A stretch of DNA of 23,738 nt from positions 245,100 to 268,837 of the forward strand of contig MU657228.1 in the NCBI GenBank assembly GCA_026770575.1, in the 5' to 3' direction. Below, piece by piece: positions 8,701 through 17,558 of the stretch. Under the pieces are notes generated by a model. The model was not told the DNA's origin, did not search any database, and saw nothing but the letters and a program-made list of their open reading frames with translations. Source of the DNA: Pelagophyceae sp. CCMP2097 (lineage: Eukaryota > Sar > Pelagophyceae). The translations under genes were made by a program, and so were the position numbers. How positions within the stretch are numbered: position 1 is the stretch's first letter; each line of letters begins with the position of its first letter.

Positions 8701-9964
8701 GTCGGTAATGGTCCGGATATAATCGTCCGTCGAGGCCAGGAGATAGGCCAGCCTCTCTTTTTTCGTCTCCTCCAGAAGAGTCTTGTACGAGTCCGCGTCG
8801 TCGGTCCGCAAAGCGGCGAGCCGTTTCCTCGAAATGCGAGCTTCTGCGACTTCGATCTTATGTTGAATCCCGTCGACGTGCGCCCGGCACGCCCTCGCGC
8901 ATTTCCCCGCGTCGACGCGCCGAGAACGCTGGAAACGACGAAGCTCGTCGCCCTGCAGAACCACCGACCTACGCGCAAGCCCTCAAAGTGACAAACTCGA
9001 AGCCCTCAACCCGGCGGCCGAGAAAGAGGCCTCTGAGGACGTTGCGACGCTCCCTTTGGAGATTGCGACGCTGCTTTGGAACTTGAGAAAGAGGTGCTGC
9101 CTCCTTCTCCGCCATTCTTCGAGCTCCGACGTGCGCCGCTTCTCTTCCTTGTCCAAGGCCCGGTCTTCGCGCGACGCGCGCGAGGGCTTGTACGGCGAAA
9201 CGTATGCGCGGTGGTCCAGGATGCTCGCCGAAGGAACGCGATTGAACCACTCCACGACCGCCGCGTGCTCGACGTGCTCCCGGCGCTCCAACGCCGCCCG
9301 CTCGCGAGCCTCCGAATCGTCGAAACACGCCACCTAAAGACCGAGTGAGCGTCCCGCCGCAAGAGCGTCCAAGACGCACGCCCGTCGGACCGCCGTTGTC
9401 GTTCGGAAAGCCTTGGGCCACACCGCCGTGGGCGACGCCGTTGCGGTCCACCGCCGGCGCGGCCGCGGGCCCGGCGGCGGCGAACGGCTGCGGCGCGGCT
9501 GCGTGCGGCTGCGGCGCGGCGTGCTGCTGCGGCGGCGCGTGCTGCTGAGGCGCGGCGTGCTGCTGCGGCACCCCGCCATCGACTTGGCCTCGCCAGGCTC
9601 GCAGCGCGGCGAGTTGCGATTCGACTGCCGCTTCGTGCGACGGCCGCGCCGCATCGAGACGGACAAACTGCTCCCGCGCCGAAAACGGAGACGGCGCCGC
9701 GAATGGCGCCTGCGCCGGGAACGGCGACGGCGCCGGGAACGGTGCCTGCGCCGGGAACTGCACCGGCGCAGCAAACGGCGCCTGCGCCGCAAACGGCCCC
9801 TGCGCAGCCGCAAACGGGGCCTGCGCAGCAGCAAACGGCGCCTACGCCGCAATATTGTGACAAACGCGACAAACAAACAAAAAACAGCACCGCACCGGTG
9901 CGCGCGGCCGCTCCCGGACTCCGGTGGCAATCCTACGCCCGCGCTTCGTCGCAGCATCCGCCAT
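5760..9964 (-). CDS. Snf2/Brahma-family chromatin-remodelling ATPase
   Basis: Catalytic subunit of a SWI/SNF-type remodeller, which moves nucleosomes using ATP. Eleven exons: 9964-9896, 9841-9380, 9333-9083, 8968-8190, 8100-7959, 7815-7495, 7453-6877, 6822-6767, 6662-6612, 6518-6458 and 6233-5760, about 1,080 aa. Domain order: a Gln/Pro/Ala-rich N-terminus with PFAAAQ-type repeats; an HSA and post-HSA region ([18 protein letters not shown]); Walker A DEMGLGKT near residue 450; the DEGH box ([10 protein letters not shown]) near 572; LLTGTPLQN; motif [12 protein letters not shown]; motif [12 protein letters not shown] near 890; and a SnAC-like tail ([14 protein letters not shown], then EVPVWL). 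No bromodomain follows, unlike yeast Sth1/Snf2 and animal BRG1. The end of exon 4 is uncertain (8190 is one of several phase-compatible donors). Intron 9 has a GC donor. The start at [11 protein letters not shown] is the first good ATG. It lies head-to-head with the COMT gene. Confidence 0.95.
6519..6611 (-). other. GC-AG intron (Snf2 intron 9)
   Basis: The exon ending CGAGTCTACCG (6612) must join GCTCATCTCGG (from 6518) to give the family sequence [18 protein letters not shown]. The 93-nt intron therefore starts GCGCGG and ends CTCTAG. The nearby GTs are in the wrong phase. Confidence 0.65.
7815..7851 (-). repeat. Duplicated splice-acceptor segment at the end of Snf2 intron 5
   Basis: The 14-mer CCTTGAAACGGGGA (plus strand) occurs at 7815-7828 and again at 7838-7851. 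On the coding strand each copy offers TTTCAAG followed by G as an acceptor. The proximal one restores [14 protein letters not shown] in frame with donor GTCTTG at 7958. The distal one is 23 nt upstream and would shift frame. This is also the only AAG acceptor in my models. Confidence 0.55.
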
Positions 9965-10362
9965 GTGACCAACACAATCTGCCTTATGCCGACGCACCGG
10001 TCCGGTGCCGGGTTCCGCGCGGCGCCGGCGTGCATCATGGCCACCGGCGCGGGGCGCGGCGGCGGCGGCGGCGCCGGCGGCGCATGGGGGCCCACGTCAC
10101 CGTCGCCTTTTGGTTGCGGAGACGCCATGCGGGCGGCTGCGAGGCGGGCCGGCCTTGGCCGTGGTTGAAAGCGGGTCTCTGGCGGGCTCGCGGGCCGCGC
10201 AAGGCGGATCGACCGCACGCCGAGAAGCCTCAAGAGATCAAATGGGCCGCGCGCGCCAAATTGACCCCACAAATCTCTCTCCCCCCATCGGGTTCGGCGA
10301 TAACGTCTCCGTGCCAGTGGCCTCTCTCGTCGCCCGGGCGCGTCGTTCCTTTGGCCCGCTCC
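9965..10362. promoter_or_regulatory. Divergent promoter interval between Snf2 (-) and COMT-like (+)
   Basis: These 398 bp lie between two head-to-head start codons. They include a short GGC-rich stretch near 10045-10085. No TATA-like or other core motif stands out and no gene is supported; the long ORFs that cross the interval are high-GC shadows. Confidence 0.45.
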
Positions 10363-11465
10363 ATGGACCTCTTCGACGAGGACTCGGACGACGGCGGCGA
10401 TTCGGGTGTTTTGGCGCAGGAGACGCGACCTGTGGCGTGTGGGGTCATGCGCTTCCATGCCGGGATAGAGACCCAGATGCTCCAACACGTCCTCGACACC
10501 ACGCCGCGGAACGACGCGCCGGTACGCAACGCACCGCCGGGTGCCACGTCTCCGCCGCGGCTGACCGCACTCCTTAGGCCGCGCTCGCCGCGATCGTAAG
10601 CCGCTTCTGTCGACGACCGCTGCTGGGACCTCTGACGGGATGCTAGGATCGCTTCTGCTGGAGCCGGCACTGGATGATGCACCTCGGGGACGCAAAGGCC
10701 GGAATCTTGCGCAAAGCGCTCGCCACCGTCGACCGTGCGTCCCGCGAGTGCGACCGCCAACGACAAAAGAGCCACAGGCCCGTTCCGCGGCTGCGAGATC
10801 GGCACGTACTGCGGTGCGTCGTTTGACGCCCGCGCGCACGCTGAGGCTTCGGGATAGGGTATTCCGCAGTGTTGACGGCGTCGCTTCTAACAACCGGAGA
10901 CTCGCTCCTCAGCCTCGAGACCGACGAGGAAGCCTGCGGTGCGCTTCGCGTGTTTCCCGCGTGGCTCGCCCGACGCACGTCGCAGGCTGGGCGCGGCGGC
11001 TCATCTCGCACTGCGGCCTCTCCGCCATGGTCACCGTCGTTCACGTGGCCACGTCCGCCGCCGACGTGCGTGGCGCCGCGCGTCGGCGCATGCTCTTCGC
11101 GCGTCGGCACAATATGACGCCAGGCGGCGCGGGAGCACGGCGGCGTCTTTAACTATTTGCTTATTGACCACGCAAAGCAACTTTACCTCAACGACCTCAA
11201 GGCCTTTGAGCCCCTCCTCGCCCCGGGCTGCGTCGTCGTCGCAGACAACATCCTCTGCTTCGACGGTGCGTCTCGACAAGTCCGGAATGTGCCTGACTTT
11301 CTTCGAGGCGGCGACTTGCTGGCGCCGTACCTCGGCCACGTGCGAAATAAAGCCAAATACTCGGCGTCGAACCTCCACGCCGCGCTCGTCGAGTACACGG
11401 ACGCAAACGACGGCGAGGCAGACGGCGTCGAAGTCTCCGTTTTTCGCGGGAGCGAAGCGGCCTAA
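10363..11465 (+). CDS. Catechol-O-methyltransferase-like SAM-dependent O-methyltransferase
   Basis: Eight exons: 10363-10521, 10578-10595, 10647-10734, 10778-10813, 10858-10938, 10986-11065, 11124-11265 and 11308-11465. All are in phase and give 253 aa, close to soluble animal COMT. The family transfers a methyl group from SAM to a catechol hydroxyl using Mg2+. Seen in order: QHVLDTTP...LAAIDRFC and WMMHLGDAKAG, matching the COMT N-terminal helices; SAM motif EIGTYCGYSAV (residues 95-105); acidic SLETDEEA (E121, ribose contact); metal ligands D169 in LIDHAK with K172, and D195-N196 in VADNIL; and E230 in LVEYTD, matching the catechol-side glutamate. All active-site positions are therefore kept. 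Introns are 42-58 nt. The true substrate in an alga is unknown. It shares a promoter interval with Snf2 but no evident function. Confidence 0.93.
10578..10595 (+). other. 18-nt microexon of the COMT-like gene
   Basis: GCCGCGCTCGCCGCGATC lies between acceptor TCCTTAG (to 10577) and donor GTAAGC (from 10596). It encodes six residues, AALAAI. They are needed to align the flanks (RNDAP, then DRFCWSRHWMMHLGDAKAG) with the corresponding animal COMT helix. Both boundaries are phase 0. Confidence 0.8.
11266..11307 (+). other. 42-nt in-frame intron without stop in the COMT-like gene
   Basis: Donor GTGCGT and acceptor TTCGAG bound 42 nt (14 codons) with no in-frame stop, so both spliced and retained forms are open. 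Splicing gives NILCFDGGDLLAPYLGHV, which matches COMT spacing better. The GTGCGT donor is common in this window, but the CGAG acceptor is weak. Confidence 0.5.
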
Positions 11466-11856
11466 TGCAGAAGCGCAGCACTCCTTCAGCGGCCGCGGTT
11501 CGAGGGGGCTCGAGGCCGCGACGTCCGTATGCCGCCGACGGCGTCATCCGGAGCACCGGCCTCATTTGCGCCGGTGGGAGCCTCGGAGCCGGGTTTTGGG
11601 ATTTGAGGCCGCTGAAAACCCCGGGTGTTTTCAAGGCCGCTTCAACTTTAGTATGTACACGCGCGCCGTCGCATCGACTCGCGGCCGACCGCGCAAAGGG
11701 CCGAGCCGCCCCGCAACGTCGGCGGCAGATGGAAACCCGGACGGCGACAGCCTGTCGCAGAGGCCTCTCCGCAAAGGCCGCGCCGTCCTAGAGGCCGTGT
11801 CGTTGGAAGCGTCGGCGAGAAAACGGCGCCGTGAAAAACGACTCACGGCCTCGCCT
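11466..11856. other. Convergent interval between COMT and the hypothetical gene
   Basis: It holds both 3' UTRs. An imperfect hairpin GAAAACCCCGGGTGTTTTC at 11614-11632 is flanked by two copies of the 8-mer AGGCCGCT (11606-11613 and 11634-11641) and could mark a 3' end. A small plus-strand ORF with an AT-hook-like motif is listed separately. Confidence 0.4.
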
Positions 11857-11904
11857 TCACGAATCGTCGCCGTCTCCGAAATGTATGTCGTCGCCAAAGT
11901 CTAA
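11652..11904 (+). CDS. Possible small basic protein with an AT-hook-like motif (low confidence)
   Basis: An ATG-initiated ORF of 83 codons encodes TRGRPRKGPSRP near its start, with the RGRP core of an AT-hook, and a basic stretch ARKRRREKR near residue 56. AT-hooks bind the minor groove of AT-rich DNA. The ORF overlaps the 3' exon of the minus-strand hypothetical gene by about 48 bp. In such GC-rich DNA, Arg/Pro/Gly-rich ORFs arise easily by chance, so it may be spurious. A GTATGT at 11883 could be a donor to a further exon that I did not identify. Confidence 0.22.
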
Positions 11905-12670
11905 GTCGGGCACGAAACGGGCGTAGGGTCGACTGGGTCGACTTGGTGAGTCGTCTCCTGAAGGCGCGTCGTATACTGTGCTCGGCGCGTCGTATACTCG
12001 TCTCGGAGCGTCGTCCAGAGTATTCGGGTCGTCGACTGCCCTCGGGGGCACCCGATGCGTGCCCAGCGCCGCGATGCGCGACGCCACCTGAAAAGATACC
12101 TTCGGACAAGGCCACAACATTGCGGGCGGCACGTACCGAGTTGGGCTGCCTCGGAGTCGAACTCGCCCTATTCGACCTGGTCCGGCCGGGGCGCGGGGCG
12201 GCCCCTCGAGGGCAGAGGGCGGCGCACTGTTGGCGCTCGATGGCGCGCTCGACGAGTGCGGGCAGGTCGGCGAATTCGTCGTAGCCGCGGGGGACCTTGG
12301 AGGCCTTGGACGCGCGCGGCGCGTGGGCGCCTGACCTCGTTGCTTCGTCGTAGCCCTGCGGCGGTGGAAGGGGCCCGTCCGGGCCTCCGTGCTGAGGCGT
12401 CGCGCTCCAGGGCTCGCCGTCCTGCACCGCCACGACCCAGGGGTGCGACTCCGTGAGGAGCGGCCGGTCCGCGGCGACGCTGTCCATGAGGAGGAGAGGG
12501 GGTCTCGGCTTCAAGAGATGTACGTGACTGTCCGACCGGAGTGCGGGGCTGTCCGACCGGAGTTCGCGAGGCCGGCGCGAATCGTGGCGCAAACGCGGCT
12601 GCGAGCCGTCGGCGTCGTCGGCCTCTGGCAGCGCGCGGCTGCAGAGCGCGTAGCCCCCCAGTGTGTCCAT
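11857..12670 (-). CDS. Hypothetical protein (two exons)
   Basis: Exon 1 is 12670-12137 and exon 2 is 12087-11857. They are joined at phase 0 by a 49-nt intron (GTACGT donor, TTTTCAG acceptor), giving 254 aa. I do not recognise the family. Visible features: an Arg/Ser/Pro-rich, probably disordered N-terminal half; two GYDE motifs; a likely amphipathic helix FADLPALVERAIERQQCAAL; a duplicated VYDAPS; and an acidic C-terminus with DLDFGDDIHFGDGDD. No signal peptide or membrane segment is seen. It lies head-to-head with the bestrophin gene. Support comes from the clean intron and the non-random helix and acidic tail. Competing shadow ORFs on the plus strand lower certainty. Confidence 0.45.
11963..11998 (-). 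repeat. Coding tandem repeat, 15-bp unit at 21-bp spacing
   Basis: GGCGCGTCGTATACT occurs at 11963-11977 and 11984-11998. On the minus strand it encodes the duplicated VYDAPS of the hypothetical protein. Confidence 0.7.
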
Positions 12671-12946
12671 CGCAGTCAAAGGCCGTGGCGGGGCCGCGCG
12701 CTGTGAGCGCCCGGCTGTGAGCGGCCGGCCGGCCGCACGCTGCGCCGCGCTGCGTATCGCCGCCGCCGCGGCCTCTGGTGCGGTCCCGCGGCGCCGCTCC
12801 GCCCGTTTACAACGACACTAGACAGGATCTCCTTTTCTCATAGGCCCCAAACTCTCTCTCGCCTTCTCCAATAGACCCTTCTCCGAAAGCTTTTTCCGAA
12901 CATCGGAAAGTGTGACTCCGACTCGATCAGTCACTGGCACGGCGCG
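12671..12946. promoter_or_regulatory. Divergent promoter interval (hypothetical gene - / bestrophin +)
   Basis: 276 bp between head-to-head start codons. It holds a pyrimidine-rich stretch at about 12828-12895, a CCAAT at 12868-12872, and an inverted repeat TTTCCGA-aca-TCGGAAA at 12893-12909, about 37 bp upstream of the bestrophin ATG. No gene is seen. Confidence 0.45.
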
Positions 12947-14871
12947 ATGGTCTTCATGCGGCGCAACGCCGCCACGGGCCGCGTCGAGGACGCCGGCCGC
13001 CGGTCCGCCGCGCAGAGCAAGGACATCGACGGCGCGCGGCTGCCGACGTTTGGAAACGAGCCGGCGGACGACGACGTGCGTAGGCTGAATGAGGCGCGGA
13101 CGAGTGGTATGCAGGCATCGGAGACGGAGGGAGAGTCGTATGCAAGCATCGTATACGGCGTATACGGCTCGGAGAGGACGAGTCGGATGAAGGCTTGAGA
13201 GATGGAGAGCCTGGTATAAGCCTCGGAGAGGGGCCTCGGAGAGCGGCCTCGGAGAGCGGCCTCGGAGAGCGGCCCCGTCGAGCGGCCTCGTCGAGGCGTC
13301 GTCGAGCGGCGTCGGACGCTGCGCTTAGGACCCTTTGGTGACGCTGGTCAAGGACTTTACGCGTTGTACTTCGACTATGACAGAGGACAAGACGCTGGCG
13401 ACGTACCTCATCTCCCCGTTCGCCGGCAGTTTGATGCTCGTCTGGGACCACGCGACGTGGCGCCGGCACCAGAGCATGTGGCGCTACGTCTGGTATTTGC
13501 AGACGTGGCACATGTCGACTGTTTTGAAAAGAATTTCCGGGCCTGTCGTCGCGTTAGTGGTTTGGACGCTCTTCATCCGCCACGCCAATTTCATCTGCGG
13601 CGGCGCTCTGACGCTGCCCGCCGTGGCAGTGAGCATCCCCGCCGCGTCGATCGGGCTGTTGCTCGTCTTCCGTACGAATCAGGCCAACGCGCGGGTGAAC
13701 GAGGCCCGGAAGCTCTGGGGCATGCAAGCACCGGCGTCGCGGACTATCGTTGACAGACCCTTTGACAGACACTCGGACCCTATACGGTCTACTGACCCTC
13801 TACGGTCTGTGTACGGACCCTCTCTCGCCTCTGCTCGACGTTGCTGCTTTAGGCTCGGGCGCGCGGCCGTCGACGCGGCGCAGATCTTGTCTGCGAGCGT
13901 CGACCCGAAGCACGACGACGGCGTGGCGAAGATTGCTCGCCTTTTGGCTGCCGCGCCGTGGGTGCTCAAGGCGATTCTGCGAGACGGGGAAGCGCACATC
14001 GAGTCCGGAGGCGTGCGTCCCTTTTTCAGCACGACTCCACCGAAGACGCTGTGCGTAGGGCGGCGCGCACGACGCAGTGCGCGTGCTGCTGGGCTCGGAG
14101 GAGGCTGCGTTCGTGCTGGACCACGTTCGGGGCACCTCTATTTTCCGGCGATTAATGCTGCGTTTACGCCAGCTCTGCGCCGCCATCCCGCTGGACGAGG
14201 CCATGTCGCCAGAGGCGCGCTTCTCCGCGCAACAACGGCTGGCCATCTCCATGGACGGCCTGCACGGGTCCGCAGGGTCATGTTTTCGATTGTTCATGTC
14301 GCCAATTCCTCCCACGTACCAAAGACACGTCACGCGCACTTTAATCGTCTGGCTCTGCTGCATCCCGCTCTCGCTGCCGGAGAACCTGCCGCTCATCGCG
14401 ACGCTGTTGACCGTGACGTGAGACGCTTTTTGGAAAGAGGCTAACCTTTGGGCTCCTCGGGGGATCGTCAGGCAGGCTCGGCGGACTTCTCCTCTCCGGG
14501 CTCTCCAGATGGTCCTGTGTAGGTCGATTGCGTATTTGACATGCGGCATTGATGAAATTGCTATCCAGATCGAACTGCCATTTTGCGTCATGCCTCTCCA
14601 CGAATACTGCCTCTCCACCACAAACGCCGTCGCAGAGGCGGTGACCGCGTTGCGGCAAGCGCCGCCGCTGCCGAGGTCGCTGCAGCGGCACGCGGAGGAC
14701 TCTGGCGTCCCCGAGCGCTTTGGCGAGATCTCCCCGAGCGCTTTGGCGAGGTCCCCGAGCGCTTTTGCCCGCGACCTCGCGCGAGACGTCGCGCACGAAC
14801 TCGAGCACGACGTCCCAATCGCGCCAAAGGACAGCAAAGCTATTGCGGGTCGCCTTGGAGACTACCTCTAA
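12947..14871 (+). CDS. Bestrophin-family anion channel
   Basis: Five exons: 12947-13075, 13329-13723, 13853-14012, 14059-14417 and 14523-14871, about 463 aa with consistent phases. Bestrophins are pentameric anion channels; algal and plant members sit in plasma or thylakoid membranes and pass chloride or bicarbonate. Family marks: a Trp-rich first helix region (HQSMWRYVWYLQTW); a second helix ending LLLVFRTNQANARVNEARKLWG, the strongest signature; a C-terminal transmembrane region with MSPIPPTYQRH, matching the conserved P-I-P-x-x-Y; and GIDEIAIQIELPFCVMPL, matching the family E-x-P-F segment. The join at exon 2/3 uses a GC donor (GCAAGC) and gives KLWGMLGRAAVDAAQIL. The tail contains a 21-23 bp repeat translated in two frames. 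Intron 1 carries a minisatellite. Which membrane it uses cannot be judged: no clear transit peptide is seen. Confidence 0.88.
13219..13314 (+). repeat. 13-bp minisatellite in bestrophin intron 1
   Basis: Units of GGCCTCGGAGAGC run in tandem from about 13232 and decay into related CGTCGAGCGG units toward 13314. The array sits just before the acceptor GCGCTTAG, and the intron (13076-13328, 253 nt) is long for this window. Confidence 0.7.
13724..13852 (+). other. GC-AG intron (bestrophin intron 2)
   Basis: The exon ends CTCTGGGGCAT, the intron starts GCAAGC (close to the canonical GC donor GCAAGT) and ends TGCTTTAG, 129 nt. The only nearby GT, at 13749, is in the wrong phase for this acceptor. 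The interior contains degenerate CGGACCCT/TACGGTCT repeats. Confidence 0.6.
14708..14768 (+). repeat. Three tandem copies of a 21-23 bp unit in the last bestrophin exon
   Basis: TCCCCGAGCGCTTTGGCGAG starts at 14708 and 14731, with a third, partly diverged copy at 14752. The first spacing is 23 bp, so copy one is read as VPERFGE while copies two and three are read as SPSALAR and SPSAFAR. Confidence 0.75.
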
Positions 14872-15014
14872 CCCCTCGCGACTACCCTGAAACCCCGATA
14901 CGCCGCGACCGCCGCGCTTTAACGAGGCATCGCATACACGCACCCGCACGGCACTCCAGGAGATGAAGCGTTACGGGGGGTCGCCCTTGGACTCGTCGCC
15001 GGCGTCACGGGGAT

Positions 15015-17558
15015 TCACGCGGCGACGACGGCTTCCCAGAGTTCGCTTGCGCTGCGCTCGTCCGGGGCCACCTCGGCGGCCGGCGATTCGTCGTCGTCGG
15101 AGTCGTCCCAGTTGTCCGCGGCGTCGTCGACGGTGAGCTTTGTGAAATCTTCGACAGGTAAAGCCTCTGCCAGGCGGTCGTCACCCGCCAGGTTGGATTC
15201 GAGGCCGGCGGTGACCAAGCCGCACAGCGCGTCGACGAGGGCGCAGGCCGCCGCGGCCTTTGGCGCCAGCGCGGCGTGGCGCACCCACGTCGGCGTCGGC
15301 GCTTGGGTCTCGCCGCAGAGGTTGTCGCGGCGGACGGCCGCCACTTCATAAGTGGCGTACAAAACGTGCCCATCAAAGAGGTCCGGGCGGACGAGATTCG
15401 CTGCAGCGTCGCCGAGCGCGGCGGCGGCGGAGAGCTCTGCTAAGGCCTGGAGCAGTTCAGCCCATTGCAGCAAAATCTCAAAAACTTCCAGAGTCAGTCG
15501 AGCGTCCGGCGCCACATTCGGCGTTTCGGGCTCGTCGCCGTCCGGGACGACGGAAGCCTCGACTGCGCACTGGACGAGGGCGGAAACGACGACGCGGACC
15601 TGCCAAAATGAGAGCCTCCGAGGCGGAGGCAGCGCCGCGCTTGTCGGCGCGCTCGCAGCGCCGCTCTCCACGACCCAAAAGCGGAGTGCAGCGAGCGGCA
15701 GCTTGAGCATCGCCGGCGCCGCGTCGAGCGCTTCGCCGGCGCCGAGGGTCTTGAGGACAAAGGCATCTGCTGAAATGCGCCCCTTGATTATGTCGCTCAG
15801 CATCGTCGCGTCGGCCACCACCACGGCGTCGCGCGCCATGCGCACCGTCGACGTGGCGGCGTCGAACGTCCACGCCGTCGCCGTCGCGCTGGGGCCGTGG
15901 AACAGAGCGAAGCGAAACGCGTCGAGGAGACTTTTGAGATATTGCGCGGTACCGAACATGCGCCCGCGGTGCAAATCGCGGACGCAAGGAAGAAGCGCCA
16001 TTGCCGCCAGCCGCGATTCCGCGTTCGACGGCCGAATGACCGCGGCGCCCGCGTTTTCGGCTTGGGAGTCGGCGCGCCACGTTACAGTGTCCGAGATAGA
16101 AAAGTGGCCGAGGCGCGCCTGTCTTGGCTCATAAAGCTTTGCCGCCGCCGAAATGCGCAGGCCGACGCCCTGCGTGAGGTCCATCGACTGCACGAGGTTC
16201 GCGACGCCGCGGATGATCGCCCACTTCAGCTCTTTCGCGACGTAGGCGCGGATGCCGTCGTGGGCGAGGCGCGAGGTGGCGTCTCGAGCGGTGGCAATCG
16301 TCGAGCAAAATACCTTCAAAGTCGTCGCATCTGGCATCTTCTCATCGCCCGAGTCGGTTACGACTACGTCTTCGACGCCGTCGACGCCGGCGAGGCAGGC
16401 CTTTGCGAGTCGGTCGATGTGTATCGTCCCGCCGACGAACACGGCGCGGCACTCGACGGCGACGTGCGGCAAGTCTCCGGCGTGGCGCATGCCGCACGTA
16501 AAGGGCCGGATGCATCTGTTTGAAGTGCCACTAACGTCTCCACAAAAGTTATGGCCTCCACGAGGGTGCGTCTTCGGGCACCACTTGCGCTTGCACCACA
16601 TGCCCTCATCGCACGCAAACGTCGAAGTCGTCCATTTACCCTTTGAAGCTTCGGCCGCTTTTTCCCGCACAGCGCGCGACTTCTCCAGCTCGAGGTCGTA
16701 CCACGCCGTCTTGCGCGCGTGGAGCTCGGTCCTCAGCGCGGTGTCGTGGAGCGTCGTCAAAGCGGCCTCTGGCAGATAGTCGTTGCCTAAGGCTGTAGCG
16801 AAGACGCCTAAACGCTGGCGAGGCACGCCCACCGCTTCCGCGACGCGGCTCGGGTGCGTGGCTTCAAATCTTAAAGAGTTGTTCGCGTCGTCGAAGCGCA
16901 GGTTGTCCCCGCGGTCTGTCGTTTTGAAGAAAACGACGCCGCGAATCTCTCCAACGGCCGAATAATCGTACACGAGCATGTCGCTGTCGTTTGTCAGCAC
17001 CCACGCGTTCCGAGAAGCCGCTTCGTAAGCCACGGCGGCGTCGTCCTCGTCATCAGTGACGATGATCTCAACACTCAGAGGCAACGCTTCCAAAGCTTTG
17101 AGGACAGCGGCCTGCGCGCACTCGGCCTTGCTTGGCGCGATTGGCGCGCGCATACACCGGAGCGGCGCGCCGCCGGATAGCGCCTCGGTGATGGCTTTCT
17201 CCCCGAATATGCCCTCGACGAGTCTTCGATTCGTCTCGCCGTTCTTGGCGTGGTCTTCGCACTGAGGTGTGCCTCCGAAGACGAAGACGAGCTTGCAGCC
17301 GACGTTGGCGCATTGCTTGCAGAACTTTGCGATGGAGCGCCGCAGCGCCGCGTACTGCCCGCCGAGCGCGTGAAGCTCAACGGGCGTGGCCCAGTCAAGG
17401 GCCGCGTAGCAAAACGCCGCGCCGTCGACGACGACCACACGCGACGCGTCCTGCGACGCGGTGACGTACCACCGCTCCTCTTGGAACAAGGGCGTCGCCT
17501 GGCGGTGCTTTGGGGCGCGGTCGTCGGCCAAATAAGCCGTCAGGTTCTTGACGCCCAT
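15015..17558 (-). CDS. Asteroid-like PIN/XPG-fold nuclease-family protein with a Cys/His-rich insert
   Basis: Single exon, 847 aa, ATG at 17558. The start MGVKNLTAYL matches the MGv-x-g-LT opening of FEN1/XPG/Asteroid proteins. Acidic residues expected in the PIN active site are present: D45 in VVVVDGAAF, the acidic run DDEDD at 169-173 and D191/D193 in LTNDSDMLVYD. GNDYLP (259-264) matches the Asteroid version of the GxDY motif after the active site. Residues 316-359 hold C316, C322, C327, H331, H336, C339, C349, C355 and H359, a likely zinc-binding insert. The C-terminal half is helical and unrecognised and ends in an acidic tail (DNWDDSDDDE). The family acts on nucleic acid, but several Asteroid members lack shown nuclease activity, so catalysis is inference. 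It lies head-to-head with the HPR-RAP gene. The lack of introns is unusual here. Confidence 0.85.
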   Translation of the reverse strand: MGVKNLTAYLADDRAPKHRQATPLFQEERWYVTASQDASRVVVVDGAAFCYAALDWATPVELHALGGQYAALRRSIAKFCKQCANVGCKLVFVFGGTPQCEDHAKNGETNRRLVEGIFGEKAITEALSGGAPLRCMRAPIAPSKAECAQAAVLKALEALPLSVEIIVTDDEDDAAVAYEAASRNAWVLTNDSDMLVYDYSAVGEIRGVVFFKTTDRGDNLRFDDANNSLRFEATHPSRVAEAVGVPRQRLGVFATALGNDYLPEAALTTLHDTALRTELHARKTAWYDLELEKSRAVREKAAEASKGKWTTSTFACDEGMWCKRKWCPKTHPRGGHNFCGDVSGTSNRCIRPFTCGMRHAGDLPHVAVECRAVFVGGTIHIDRLAKACLAGVDGVEDVVVTDSGDEKMPDATTLKVFCSTIATARDATSRLAHDGIRAYVAKELKWAIIRGVANLVQSMDLTQGVGLRISAAAKLYEPRQARLGHFSISDTVTWRADSQAENAGAAVIRPSNAESRLAAMALLPCVRDLHRGRMFGTAQYLKSLLDAFRFALFHGPSATATAWTFDAATSTVRMARDAVVVADATMLSDIIKGRISADAFVLKTLGAGEALDAAPAMLKLPLAALRFWVVESGAASAPTSAALPPPRRLSFWQVRVVVSALVQCAVEASVVPDGDEPETPNVAPDARLTLEVFEILLQWAELLQALAELSAAAALGDAAANLVRPDLFDGHVLYATYEVAAVRRDNLCGETQAPTPTWVRHAALAPKAAAACALVDALCGLVTAGLESNLAGDDRLAEALPVEDFTKLTVDDAADNWDDSDDDESPAAEVAPDERSASELWEAVVAA

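Noticed and set aside
9334..10893. 519-codon minus-strand ORF
   Set aside because: Arg-rich frame that crosses the Snf2 first exons, the promoter and COMT exons. It conflicts with well-supported Snf2 and COMT reading frames.
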